Positions 24,398-34,949 of a stretch of DNA of 64,000 nt are shown piece by piece. The notes below the pieces were generated by a model. The model had not been told where the DNA came from and searched no databases. It worked only from the letters and a program-made list of their open reading frames with translations. The position numbers and the translations under genes are program-made. The stretch is taken from NCBI GenBank assembly GCA_021234155.1, contig JAJEKV010000046.1, positions 5,957,012 to 6,021,011 of the forward strand, given 5' to 3'. Position 1 is the first letter of the stretch, and the number at the start of each line of letters is the position of its first letter. The stretch is from Isoetes taiwanensis. Its lineage: Eukaryota; Streptophyta; Lycopodiopsida; Isoetales; Isoetaceae.

Positions 24398-24565
24398 GTA
24401 TCGCGGAGATACAATTAAGTAGTACCGCGGAGGTACGAAAATACTAACGTATCGTGGAGATACAATAGTTTAGTATCATGGAGATACTATCAAATAGTAC
24501 CGCGGAGGTACGAACGATAGCAATGTGCCGCGGAGGTACAAGGATATATCGTACTGTGGAAGTAC
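24398..24565 (+). repeat. Array of seven 15-base hairpins with covarying stems
   Basis: Units at 24398, 24422, 24449, 24473, 24498, 24525 and 24551. Each is five stem bases, a five-base loop (GCGGA, GTGGA or ATGGA) and the complementary stem. Stems are GTATC/GATAC, GTACC/GGTAC and GTACT/AGTAC, with one G-T wobble (GTGCC/GGTAC). Spacing is 24-27 bases. It lies ~130 bases before the polypurine tract and 3' LTR. Matching changes on both arms suggest that the fold, not the sequence, is kept. Confidence 0.85.
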
Positions 24566-24683
24566 GCGTATATCCGTAATTATTTCTTGAATTTGCAGAA
24601 CCTTCAGACATATGGGGCAATCGCCTTAAGAAGGGATGGGGCCCACTGGAGCATCTTTGGAAGATCGCGGACGATCTTCTTTA

Positions 24684-24696
24684 AGAAGGGATGGAT
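24684..24696 (+). promoter_or_regulatory. Polypurine tract
   Basis: AAGAAGGGATGGA directly before the 3' LTR. A near copy, TTAAGAAGGGATGGGG, lies about 55 bases upstream. Confidence 0.7.
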
Positions 24697-25518
24697 TGAT
24701 ATGGGGCATGCTAGGGGGAGTGGTCCAGAAGGAATGAACTAAGGCAATGGGGCATTTGGAGAAACAATGGTTACAAAAACCAATGGTTACGAGGTGTCAT
24801 GGGAAAGAAAAGGGGCAAGATATTGTCAACAACCATTATAGCAAGATATTAGGGAAAATATCCTATTTCAAAGAAAAGGGCTCGTGTAAATTAAGTCTAC
24901 CTTAAAAAGGCATGGATCGGGAGAGGAAGAAAATAGTAAAAGCGGAACCTTTTCAGTAGATAGAAGGGCCGATCTGGCTATAATAAGGGATCACGACCAG
25001 TTTTATGAGGACAAAAGGCATCACAGACTGGATTCCGCATCTTCCAAACAAATCCGGCACTCTGATATACCTGTCCTTGAATCCGGCAGTAGCACATGGG
25101 TCCTTGGTTGCCTCCTCTCACATCCGACCTGCTTCTCTCAGTTTGAGACGAAGATCTTGCAAGGGGAGCTTCAGGATCTGCGGTGGTAGCAGGCTTTTCT
25201 GATAAGCCTGGAATTTAGTCCAGTTCTATTCTTTGGTGGTTGTGGTTGAATCCATCTGAACCCATTGCAATTGTAAGATTGGTTTGATCATAAGCCGAAG
25301 GGGAAATAAGCTGTGATCAATTCCTTTCATTCTTTCCCTTGGGAATTGCCTTAGTTCTTGTTCTGGATCCGGTTGGGTGGAGACTGGATGCCCTATCCAT
25401 TGGTTGTGGAAACCGAGTTATTTGATCTTATCTAAAGACTGTTATCTTCTTTATTTTGTCTATACAATTGTGGATCAAAGTAGTTACGCCTTTAAGCTTT
25501 TTTCCTTAAAGCGTATCA
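24697..25518 (+). repeat. 3' LTR of the copia-like element
   Basis: 822 bases. Matches 21572-22383 except for scattered substitutions and a short insertion. Followed by the interrupted host repeat. Confidence 0.85.
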
Positions 25519-25608
25519 AGACACTAGCAGATATGAGTAATATGAGTATACATGCACCTGTAGGGAACAACTAGACCAACACACTACATTGTTCTAATTT
25601 TTGTTTTC

Positions 25609-25804
25609 CGCGTAAGCGAGACCTTCAGTTTCGCTTTGGCGAAACTTTTTTCGCGTAAGCGAAAGTCAAGATTTCGTTTACGCGGAAAAACCAAAAAGGA
25701 AAGAAAAATATTTTTTTTTTTTTAGTTTCGCGTAAGCAGAAAAGGTTTCGCTTACGCGGGAAAAATTTCGCGTAAGCGAAACTGAAGGTTTCGCTTACGC
25801 GAAA
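25609..25804. repeat. Hairpin cluster A (GCGTAAGCGAAAC palindromes)
   Basis: Four hairpins. The best, 25766-25804, has a perfect 17-bp stem, TTTCGCGTAAGCGAAAC, and loop TGAAG. Others at 25609-25640, 25651-25685 and 25726-25759 are imperfect. They are separated by homopurine or homopyrimidine A/T-rich tracts. Confidence 0.9.
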
Positions 25805-27180
25805 GTGAAAGAAAAGAAAAAAAAAAGAAATTTTCTTTTTTAAATTTTCGCGTTTTTAAAGAAATCTTCATTGAATTGAAGACCTACTTTCGAAACATTT
25901 GGTCGTCATCTTCCAAAGGTTTCCAGGGAACCAAGTATAATCTTTGGAATGGATGTGTCACATGCAATCCCATTCTCGTCAAATTCGCCATCAATTGCAA
26001 CTGTAAGGGTTACACTGTGTGTGTACTTCACATTTCAAATTTCAATTCATTACATTCCTATTTTGACTTGTAGGAAGTGGGCTCTACAGATTGGCCAATG
26101 ATATTTCAGTTTGACGCACAAGTCAAAATACAATAAAAAAAATGTGAAAGTATCAACGCCCAGATCGACCGCATGCAAGAACCAAGAACTTGCTTCATCA
26201 AGAAGTGACATTTTCCCTTTGAATCGATGACCGCGGCATTTTCCATTGGAGTAATGAGGTAATCCATTGGCGCGGATGGACCCGAGGAATTGATATGTTC
26301 GTGAGCGGAACAAAAATGGTGAAACGCCAAACAGAGCGTATTTGTGTCCTAACAAATTCGTACATTGCACCCACCAAACATTTTTCTCCAAAATATTTGC
26401 TGCAGAACATCCATGACCATGCATCAGCCCATCTATGCATCCCTATGAGCTGTCAAGATCTTTACCATTCATGTTTAAAGCTTTATCACGGGATTCAAGG
26501 AAGTCCATGGTCTATCGACGGAAATATTAGAATCCTTCCCAAAATTACTTTCTGGCAAACAGGAACTCATGCTTTTATCGTGAACAACCAAAGAACAGCT
26601 AAGAAGACAATCTGCCAGAATACTACCACGACAAATAAACATGACGTTCAACATTGCCATCACATATTATCTCATATATGAATATCACGTCAAAAGCCAC
26701 GAACGGCCAAGATCTAACTCTCAACGCCTTCTCATTATCTAAGTAAGTATCGAACAAAACAAATTGCCTCCACAGGCTTGTTGTATTCAAATTCCTACCC
26801 CTTTATGACTATATGTACTTCTCCCCTATCCTTCAGGTTCAATTTCAATAAGTCTAATTGTATTGTGGAGCAGCTGTGCCATTTGAAGCAAAATCGGCCA
26901 GCTGCGTCAATTACTAAGCAAAGGAAAATGGCCCATTTACGTAAAATGTCAGCGGTGAAGTCGCTGGAATTCGCCCATTTAAAGGTAAATGGCGCGACAA
27001 CGCCATTTCCAAATGAAATGGAGCGTAACGCCAGCGATATGAGTAATATGAGTATACATGCACCTGTAGGGAACAACTAGACCAACACATTACATTGTTC
27101 TAATTTAAAAAGAGGAAAAAAAAAAATTTCTTCTTTTTAAATTTTTCGCGTGTTTAAACCTTCGGCTTAAACACGAAAAA

Positions 27181-27222
27181 AGTTTCACAGAAGTTTAAAT
27201 CAAGGTTTCGCTTACGCGAAAA
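27181..27222. repeat. Degenerate hairpin of the GCGTAAGCGAAAC family
   Basis: The right arm GGTTTCGCTTACGCGAAAA is intact. The left arm is decayed (AAGTTTCACAGAAGTTTAAA). Confidence 0.6.
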
Positions 27223-27801
27223 TTGGCTCCCATCTTCGTTGAATTGAAGACTTACTTTCGAAACATTTGGTCGTCATCTTCCAAAGGTTTCCAGGGCAGA
27301 AGTAAGTATCGGGACAAAACAGTTGCTTCCACAGCTTGTTGTATTCAGCTTCCTACCCCTTTATGACTATATGTACTTCTCCCCCATTTTTTTTGGTTCA
27401 ATTTGAATAAATCTTATTGTATTGTGGAGCAGCTGCACCATTTGAAGCAAAATCGGCCAGCTGCGTCAGCTACCAGGCAAAGGAAAATGGGTCGTTTACA
27501 GGTAAATGCCGCGGCAAAGCTGCGCCATTTGAAGGTAAATGGCGCGACAGCGCCATTTCGCAAATGGAGCAGCACGAACGACACTAGCAGATATGAGTAA
27601 TATAACTATACATGCACCTGTAGGGAACAACTACACCAACACATTACATTGTTCTAATAGATGAGATTGATCTCAGCGTTGATGAACTAGAACATTTGAT
27701 AAATTATGTCAACTACATGTATGTATGAGATTATCTCTCAATTATCTGTCAAGGGGAAAAAAAATAAATGAAAAGAATAAAGAAATTTGTTTTTTTGTTT
27801 T

Positions 27802-28125
27802 CCGCGTAAGCGAAACCTTCAGTCTCGCTTAGGCGAAACTTTTTTCGCGTAAGCGAAACTCAAAGTTTCATTTATGCGGGGGAAAAAAAAAAGAGAAATG
27901 TTTCTTTTTTTATTTTTTTTTAGTTTCGCGTAAGCGAAACTGAAGGTTTCGCTTACGCGAAAAAATTTCGCGTAAGGGAAACTGAAGGTTTCGCTTACGC
28001 GAAACTGAAAGAAAAGGGAAAAAAAAAAATTCCCTTGTTTTAAATTTTCGCGTAAGCGAAACCTTCAGTTTCGCTTACGCAAAAGAAGTTTCGCGTAAGC
28101 GAAACTGAAGGTTTCGCTTACGTAA
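27802..28125. repeat. Hairpin cluster B (six GCGTAAGCGAAAC palindromes)
   Basis: Hairpins at 27802-27834, 27844-27879, 27924-27962 (perfect 17-bp stem), 27966-28004 (one mismatch), 28046-28084 and 28089-28125. Loops are TGAAG or its complement CTTCA, so units occur in both orientations. A/T tracts separate them, as in cluster A. Confidence 0.9.
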
Positions 28126-29177
28126 AAATTGGCTCCCATCTTCATTGAATTGAAGACTTACTTTCGAAACATTTGGTCGTCATCTTCCAAAGGTTTCCAG
28201 GGAACCAAGTATAATCTTTGGAATGGATGTGTCACATGCAATCCCATTCTCGTCAAATTTGCCATCAATTGCAGTTGTAAGGGTTACACTGTGTGTGTAC
28301 TTGACATTTCAAATTTCAATTCATTACATTCCTATTTTGACTTGTAGGAAGTGGGTTCTACAAATTGGCCACTGATATTTCAGTTTGACGCACAAGTCAA
28401 AATACAATAAAAAAAATGTGAAAGTATCAACGCGCTATACTGACCGCATGCAGGAACTGAAGAACTTGCTTCATCAAGAAGTGACATTTTCCCTTTTGAA
28501 TCGATGACCTATGCACCCACCAAACATTTTTCTCCAAAATGTTTGCTGCAGAACATCCATGACCATGCATCAGCCCGTCCACGCATCCCTATGAACTGTC
28601 AAGATCTTTACCATTCATGTTTAAAGCGGACGGCGGGGATTCAAGAAAGTCCATGGTCTATCGATGGAAATATTAGAATCCTTCCCAAAATTACTTTCTG
28701 GCAAACAGAAATTCATGCTTTTATCGTGAACAACCAAAGCACAGCTCAGAAGACAATCACAGAAATGTGAAAGTATCAATGCGTTGTATTGATCACATGC
28801 AGGAACCGAAGAAATTGCTTCATTAGGAAGCGGCATTTTCCCTTTTGGGTCAATGACTTGTGCATTTTTCGGTGGAGCAACGAGACAATCCATTTGCGCA
28901 GATGGAGATGGGGAACTAATACGCTCATCGTGAAACGAAAAATCCGTTCGCGATGCAGGCAATGGAATTCATTCAATTTTGGAATTTCCCTTCTATTTCC
29001 ATTTTTTACTGATTTTTCCTTTCTCAAATATTACACATCCCCTTTCTCTTTCTAATAACTTTAAGCCAGAATACTACCACGACAAATAAACATGACGTTC
29101 AACATTGCCATCACATATTATCTCATATATGAATGCACCTGTAGGGAACAACTAGACCAACACATTACATTGTTCAA

Positions 29178-29201
29178 TTTTTTTTTTTTTTTTTTTTTTT
29201 T
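29178..29201. repeat. T24 homopolymer tract
   Basis: 24 consecutive T directly after the last repeat phrase of the cluster; may be the 3' end (A-tail on the minus strand) of a retroposed piece. Confidence 0.8.
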
Positions 29202-29209
29202 CATTTAAG

Positions 29210-32200
29210 TTTAAACCTTCATTTTTTTTCTCGGCCCGGTGAGGGAAAGTACGGAAAATAATGTGATTTTACCTAAAAAATATGTATTTTTGACTTTATA
29301 TCGCCTGAAAAATAATTTAATAATGATAGAACCTATCCCCGTGTCATTTCATCCAGAACAAACGTGGATACGTAGGTATGCGACCCCCAAAAGTATGATT
29401 TCTTTTCGAGTAGCCATACTGCATTTACTGTGAGTAAAATGACTTTTAATGTTCGAAGGACGAGTCACACTAGCAGGACAACTGTTGTTTCAGCAAGTAA
29501 GTCGAAGTTCAAAATGGAAATCATTGAATTTTAGATGCAATGATGGGAAAAAGTAATAATATTTTGAATTCTGTTCCTGTTATTTCAATTATGTATGCGC
29601 ACTTAGTTGTCACAAACACAAGATCATGTCCGGATGACGACATGACCTATTAGAATTTGCATCATCACTAGCGGGAGGCTCTTCGAGGGGAACACTATAG
29701 CCAACTCTACCCCCCATCAAGCCGCATCGATAAGATGCTCACCAGATGTTTTTTCCAGAATGCTCGTGCACAAATCTAACATTCTATTTATAGGGCTTTG
29801 TTTTCCTGTGTCATAGGGAAGACATAGAGGCCGTCCCCTTTAAGCTATGCTCATATATATTATGTGCTAGGATGGACAATGTTGCTTATCATAAACATAT
29901 AAGGGTGTACCTAGGAAGAACTTCGTGGTTCCGATCGCATTCTATGGAGGAAGTTAAGTCATTTTTGGGAAGAATATATTTTTGTCAACAATAAGAGTTC
30001 GGATCATCAATACCTAGATCTAGTTCTGTTATTATCAAGATAATCTCCCATTCATTTTGCAATCACCTTCGGTTCCCGACTATTCCGATTTTAACTCGTT
30101 TGATCTAACGAATGTGAATAGGAAGATCATGGTAATTTTAAAAACACTAGGGAAAACCAATTCTTTTATTTAATCGATAAGAAGACATCACTTTTCCTTC
30201 TTATATAAAGCAATGCTCTATTATGAGTAGTTTATCTCTTCCCCATCTACAATCAATTGATTCTTTGGGTTTATTCCATTTAGATTTTGTTCATCCACTC
30301 CACTTATTGTCATTAGAATTTCTTCTTCATACATCTTCCTCAATCGACGACCTTTGCCTCTATAACAACTATGTGAATCGAACTTGGAAATTCTCGTCCA
30401 AACTATCCGCTTTGTCCGCGACTTTAAGCATCCTAAAGTACTTGAACCAGCCCGCGCTACAACGCCGATCTTCCACCATTTCCGCCATAAGAACAAAACC
30501 AAAAGGGCCGATTAACATGATCTAGTTTCGCCGCCAAACTCTACACCTCCATTTGCTATTTGCAACACGTTTCTTAGGTTCGGCCATGGCATCACTACCA
30601 TACACTACAACAGCTCGTGTTTGCCATAGGCACAATTTCACAATTAGATTTTTATTAGATTTCGATGAAGCAAGGGGAATATTTCCTCTCCGATTTCGAC
30701 GACGCTAAACCTCAATCTTGACAATGAATATTCAAAGCCTGAAACTCCCATTGATTTTCATAGGTACGATTCAAAGCCTTAATTTTTACATCTTCCTTGG
30801 ACCTGCTTGCCCATAATGGATGGTCAGGATTCACCCTGCCCCCTTCTATCCAACGATGTAAAGATGTCATAGCATTCCCTTTGGTCGGGTCAGTCCGATG
30901 ACCTTTTTATAATGCCCCATGACGTATCAAGTTCGAGCCGCTTCATTTTCTTTTAATCGGTTCGGGATTTAAGGCAATCCATGGGGTATGTATGCATGGG
31001 GTATTGATGGAGGGTATAATATATCCCCGTCATCCTTTCACCATTGCATTCGCTTGTGTCATGTCCATAGTATTCCTGACTACCATTGTTTGGAGAGCTA
31101 TTTATTCTTCAGATATCTTCATATATGTTCATATATTTGCATTGAACTTGCTATTTGGGACTCAATTATACTGCTCATCGAACGATATTTTATGCAAACA
31201 CAATATTCTTTAAAAGATATGGAAGATCTATCATAGGTTATCTTTAGTGAGTGCGAATTAGAAGTCATGTAATAACAATTGAAATGCTAACTTCATAAAC
31301 TGCAAACCTTAACATTACTTGGTATATGATATTGACCATTGTATTTGGAATTGAACTTGCAAATACCAAATATAGGATGAGAATAAAGCAAAGGAATTCA
31401 ACACATTGAAGTCAAATTATTTTATTGATCGAAGCAAGAACAACTATAGAGCAAAATTTTTCAAAAACATACATAGATATTATTTAACTTTCACCATAAA
31501 ACATGTTTATAAAAGTGATACCCTCTCACACTTTAAGGTAGGGAAATTGAGCTTAGAATATTAACCATGTATTCTTTTAAAGGTAAAACTACCATGTTCA
31601 TTCCACACCTGGCCAGCCTCCGTGCATTTAGCACAATAATATGCTGGAAAATAAAACCACCTGAATATCTTAAAGATGGCTCTAGTTTGCAAGTAAGTCA
31701 GATTATTTGGCCTAGCTAGTACTTCCTCAAAGAACTTCCTTTTCCATTGAGGCGACTTGTAATGCTCCTTCTTATCACACTCGATAAATGCATGATCGAA
31801 ATCGAAATAGAGTAAGTAGAAAGAACTCGACACTGTAGATAGAAAAACAATAATTAGCCTAAACACGGTAACATTTAATTGGCCAAGAGATAAACTATAA
31901 ACTTCTCTGGCTTAAAGCCCTTCAACCATAAATGGAAGCTTCATTTTATCAATTATTGAATGAATTATGACCAGCGTGGATTTATGAATAAGCATATGAC
32001 AAACAACTTGACATTCAATGCTGCTTGGTATAGTCCATCTAACATTTTTAGGTTATTATATTCAATCCAACTACAATATTACAAATCATAGGGCATTCAA
32101 TATATATTTATCGGGAGTCCGATCATATATTGGAGAACATAAAACAATCCGGGGAACTAAGAATCGATCACATAAGGAAAACATTCAAAAAAAAAAAAAT

Positions 32201-32250
32201 GTTGTTTCTCTCTAAACATAAAAAGCCCTCGAACACTAATTAACTTCGAG
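29210..32250. other. No recognisable family; two short minus-strand frames
   Basis: Mostly AT-rich. A minus-strand frame at 30221-30502 (text MYEEEILMTISGVDEQNLNG) and another at 31561-31866 (QWKRKFFEEVLARPNN, then YYCAKCTEAG) read like protein, but I cannot assign them and see no clear splice structure. Confidence 0.3.
31561..31866 (-). pseudogene. Unrecognised protein-like fragment with a CxxC pair
   Basis: About 100 codons. After a hydrophobic start come charged segments, SPQWKRKFFEEVL and LQTRAIFKIFRW, then YYCAKCTEAGQVWNEHG before the stop. It could be an exon remnant of a zinc-binding protein or chance. No neighbours help. Confidence 0.2.
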
Positions 32251-32259
32251 GCTTCAAAT

Positions 32260-33021
32260 TTATGTAAAGTCTGCACCTTCCTTAACTTTCATATTCCATT
32301 GAAGTTCATCTCCATGCAATTTAAATTCTAAGATATCACCAAGTCGTAAGCCAAACAATTTTTGAAAGCATTCCAACCATGGTCGAGAGACAATGCTTGT
32401 TTTTTTTGCTTGCTAACCCCGCTTCGATCACCGGGTCCGATAATTACCACAAGTGATCCTTTGGGAGGATTTCACCACCTATCGCCTTGTTCTAGTATCT
32501 AAGCAAAAGAAAGGAGTAGTAATTCAAAACATTTATAATACTTGAAAGCAAAAGATAATACAAAGAAGCATTACAGGGCCTCATAGAAGTTAACTTTCGT
32601 GAGAGGAACACGGAATGCTTTCTTTGATAATCGGTTCTTCTTCATCGGATAAATCATCACAAGAATAAAAAACCTCATTCTCAAAGATCCACAAGCACGT
32701 AAAAATCCTTGTTAATATCATGCCCACTTTTTATTTGTATTAGTAGGTCCATTGTCGCTAGGAGCCAAGTTCCCAATTACCAAGAGGTTTTACACTCCAA
32801 AGTCCCATCAAGAGCTCTTGCCGCAAAGTTTGTGCCGTTATTTGATATGAAACACGTAAGAGCAAAGGCCATCAAGTTATGTTGTTTTCGCGCAAAAAGC
32901 TCCCATCCTTCAAATAAGAAGATTCTTTTGCCCAATCGATACCGCGGAAGACGAATAATTTTTGATTCGAACCAACAACGGTGATTTCTTTATCCGGTGC
33001 TACCGCAACTCCCTCCAGCTC
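32260..33021 (-). pseudogene. Double-B3-domain pseudogene, paralogue of the 10.85 kb copy
   Basis: Exon 1 runs from 33021 (acceptor TTTGTAG, then GAGCTG, the same edge as the plus-strand copy) to about 32575. Exon 2 runs from 32498 (acceptor TTGCTTAG) to a stop at 32260. Domain 1 text: ITVVGSNQ, then in another frame LFEGWELFARKQHN and ARALDGTLECKTSW. Acidic linker: DDLSDEEEPIIK, then SKKAFRVPLTKVNF. Domain 2: GDRW-stop-NPPKGSLVVIIGPG, then in another frame RPWLECFQKLFGLRLGDILE and FKLHGDELQWNMKV. Lesions are at least three frameshifts and a stop after GDRW. Compared with the intact exons, the exon structure is the same but the protein is dead. Confidence 0.8.
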
Positions 33022-33029
33022 CTACAAAG

Positions 33030-33830
33030 ATGCTTAAAACGTCGCTGATCACAAGGAGACGAATAACATAAAGAAATACAACCCTTTCTTACCAGCAACT
33101 CGCCAAATTTGACGTCGACCAGAAACACAGTCGCCATCAACAAACTTTTGTGCTTTACAGTGTCGGATTGATTAGGCGGGAGAGCAATTCAGTTAAGAGA
33201 AAGCAGAGTAAACAAAGGAACAGAGGAATCGAAACAGAGTAGAGATTTAATATCCTATTATAATTATTACATATCTAGTCATGCCCTGTCATTTTTAATG
33301 ACTGACGATGCCTTCTTACATAAATATTCCATTTAACATTTGCCTATGAATATTATATATATTGTATATATTGATACATATATAAATCAATCTAAGATTA
33401 TATAGATGGCATGCATGTAATTGAACTGAATTCATTTAGAATTCTAACAATTGCGGGTTTACATCCATGGGGCATGGCTTTCTAAGACTCATACAATATA
33501 TGAATTCAGAGGAAAGGAGAACAAACTACTTATTTCTTAGAAAATGAACTACATAAACAAATAAGAATTGGATAGACAAAATATCTCTAGCAACAGTCTT
33601 CGAAACATACCATTGTCGTATGAGAAACGACGATTTAAACAACATATGTGTTTATTTGATCGAAGTCGACACCAAATATCTCCATAGAAGAAGCCAACTT
33701 GGGATATGGATTCAAACGCCTATTCTCTAAAATGAAGGCAATACACAAAAGAGACCAAATTTTTAATCTATGCAAGATGAATTAAGAATTTGAAGATATT
33801 AGTTATCCCATGTGACGCCTGATATGTTTG
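33030..33830. other. No gene seen
   Basis: AT-rich, with stops in all frames. Confidence 0.4.
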
Positions 33831-33837
33831 TTGCAAG

Positions 33838-33932
33838 GTGTACTAATGTGGTGAATCATATGGTGACATGTCGTACATGTGGTGAATCATGTCGTGACAT
33901 GTGGTGCATGTGGTGAATTATGTGGTGAATGA
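33838..33932. repeat. Short tandem repeat, ~31-base unit, about 2.5-3 copies
   Basis: Unit GTGGTGAATCATATGGTGAC plus a variable tail, repeated with small changes at about 33849, 33880 and 33911, just upstream of the unrecognised exons at 34 kb. Confidence 0.75.
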
Positions 33933-33953
33933 TACCATTTAAACCCTAAAAAT

Positions 33954-34706
33954 TTGGCATTTCTTCGTACTTTTGCAAATCTCCCAAGCTCTGCATCACT
34001 GTCCTCTGGTTCAGCCTCCTTCCTTCATGAAAACTGCCCAATGGATCCTATCTGCCATAAAGTTGCCATGTGGGACAACCTTTCTGCTGATCCGGATCAT
34101 CGTGGACACTACCATAATATTGATCCTGCTACACAAATGCCGGTTCCTTATGGGGTTTCTCATCCTCATGCTGAAATCCGCTCTGATGCAACATTGGATG
34201 AGATATCGAAGCGTAGAGTGCCGCTTCTACAAAGACTTAAAATGAACCTCTACAATGGTATTTTAGTAAACTTACCTATTGTTCATTCCTTAAACATGTT
34301 CTCGATATGTTTGCTTCTAACTGACCTCTTTGGATTCTAATACTTTATTGTCCGATGATCCTAGGATACCTTGACCTTTTTAAGGGGAGGGGCAAAACGA
34401 AAGCTTGTCAAACATTCTCCCTTTCGGGATCCAATAATTGATGATGTGTTTCAGAACAATATGGCATCTCGAGAGGAACAGTATCTGATGCGTGTTGGTA
34501 AGCTAGCACAAAAGAAGGATAGTGAAGAGTTATGGGCAGCAATCTTCTGCAGAGAGGTTATCCAGTTCACCGCTTATGGTGGTTCTTTGTGGAACTATCA
34601 CTTCAGCCTAACAAAAAAAGACAGACTCTCTAGATACGATCGATGTACTACAATCATAGACAGTTTGCGATCTATATGGGTCACTTATTATTCCGTTGGG
34701 AGATGA
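33954..34706 (+). pseudogene. Unrecognised gene fragment, two exons
   Basis: The first block has no ATG at its left edge (the frame opens at TTG). It reads FANLPSSASLSSGSASFLHE, HYHNIDPATQMPVPYG and SKRRVPLLQRLKMNLYNG, to a GTATTT donor near 34257. A second block follows an acceptor near 34364 (GATGATCCTAG). It reads GAKRKLVKHSPFRDPIIDD, REEQYLMRVGKLAQKK and SEELWAAIFCREVIQF, but in a frame that does not join cleanly to the YLDLFK text just after the acceptor, implying a one- or two-base shift. A real plant gene remnant is likely. Family unknown. Confidence 0.4.
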
Positions 34707-34949
34707 TGATTATTTTCGCCTACTCTACCTCGAGAATCGGCCTCGCTAATGGCTATATCTTTGGGACTGCTGAGCCCTTCAATACCTACTTCAATTCCAT
34801 CTTTTTCCATGTCCATAAGCTTATACTATGGCATTTTGAAGATAGTGATGCTATGCTATGTATTTCCTATAGTGATCTCTCACTATAATTTTCTCATCAT
34901 GACACAGTCTTCTCAATCATGTGTGATGCTTTGTACTTGAATCTTTATA

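Larger units (their letters stand above)
21572..25518 (+). mobile_element. Non-autonomous copia-like LTR retrotransposon
   Basis: Two long direct repeats (21572-22383 and 24697-25518) both begin TGATATGGGGCATGCTAGG and end AAGCGTATCA. After the 5' LTR comes TGGTATCAGAGC (22386-22397), the initiator-Met tRNA primer site typical of plant copia elements. Before the 3' LTR is a purine tract, AAGAAGGGATGGA. The ~2.3 kb interior encodes no gag or pol that I can see, so it must move in trans (LARD/TRIM-like). The LTRs differ at few positions, including a small indel near 21999 versus 25123, so the insertion is fairly young. The flanks (GCGAC on the left, AGACA on the right) share only GAC. The matching empty site is at 27579-27590 in another copy of the host repeat. 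Confidence 0.85.
25873..29135. repeat. Complex direct-repeat cluster
   Basis: Long near-identical segments recur: about 25873-26235 with 28141-28510 (shared CAAGTATAATCTTTGGAATG, then ACACTGTGTGTGTACTT); 26363-26590 with 28507-28750 (CAAACATTTTTCTCCAAAAT); 26612-26680 with 29066-29130 (CAGAATACTACCACGACAAA); and CACCTGTAGGGAACAACTAG at about 25552, 27059, 27615 and 29134. Hairpin clusters sit between the blocks. No coding text is recognised. It looks like a satellite-like or foldback-type mosaic that has been duplicated in blocks. Confidence 0.75.

Noticed and set aside
26050-26681. Pairs of 80-128 codon frames on both strands in the repeat cluster
   Set aside because: They recur only because the DNA repeats recur (compare 28504-28962); no conserved protein text, and the two copies differ by frame-breaking changes.
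25609-28125. CRISPR-like array
   Set aside because: The repeats are hairpins with A/T-tract spacers of variable length in a plant nuclear context. Spacers are low-complexity, no cas genes exist, and units occur in both orientations.
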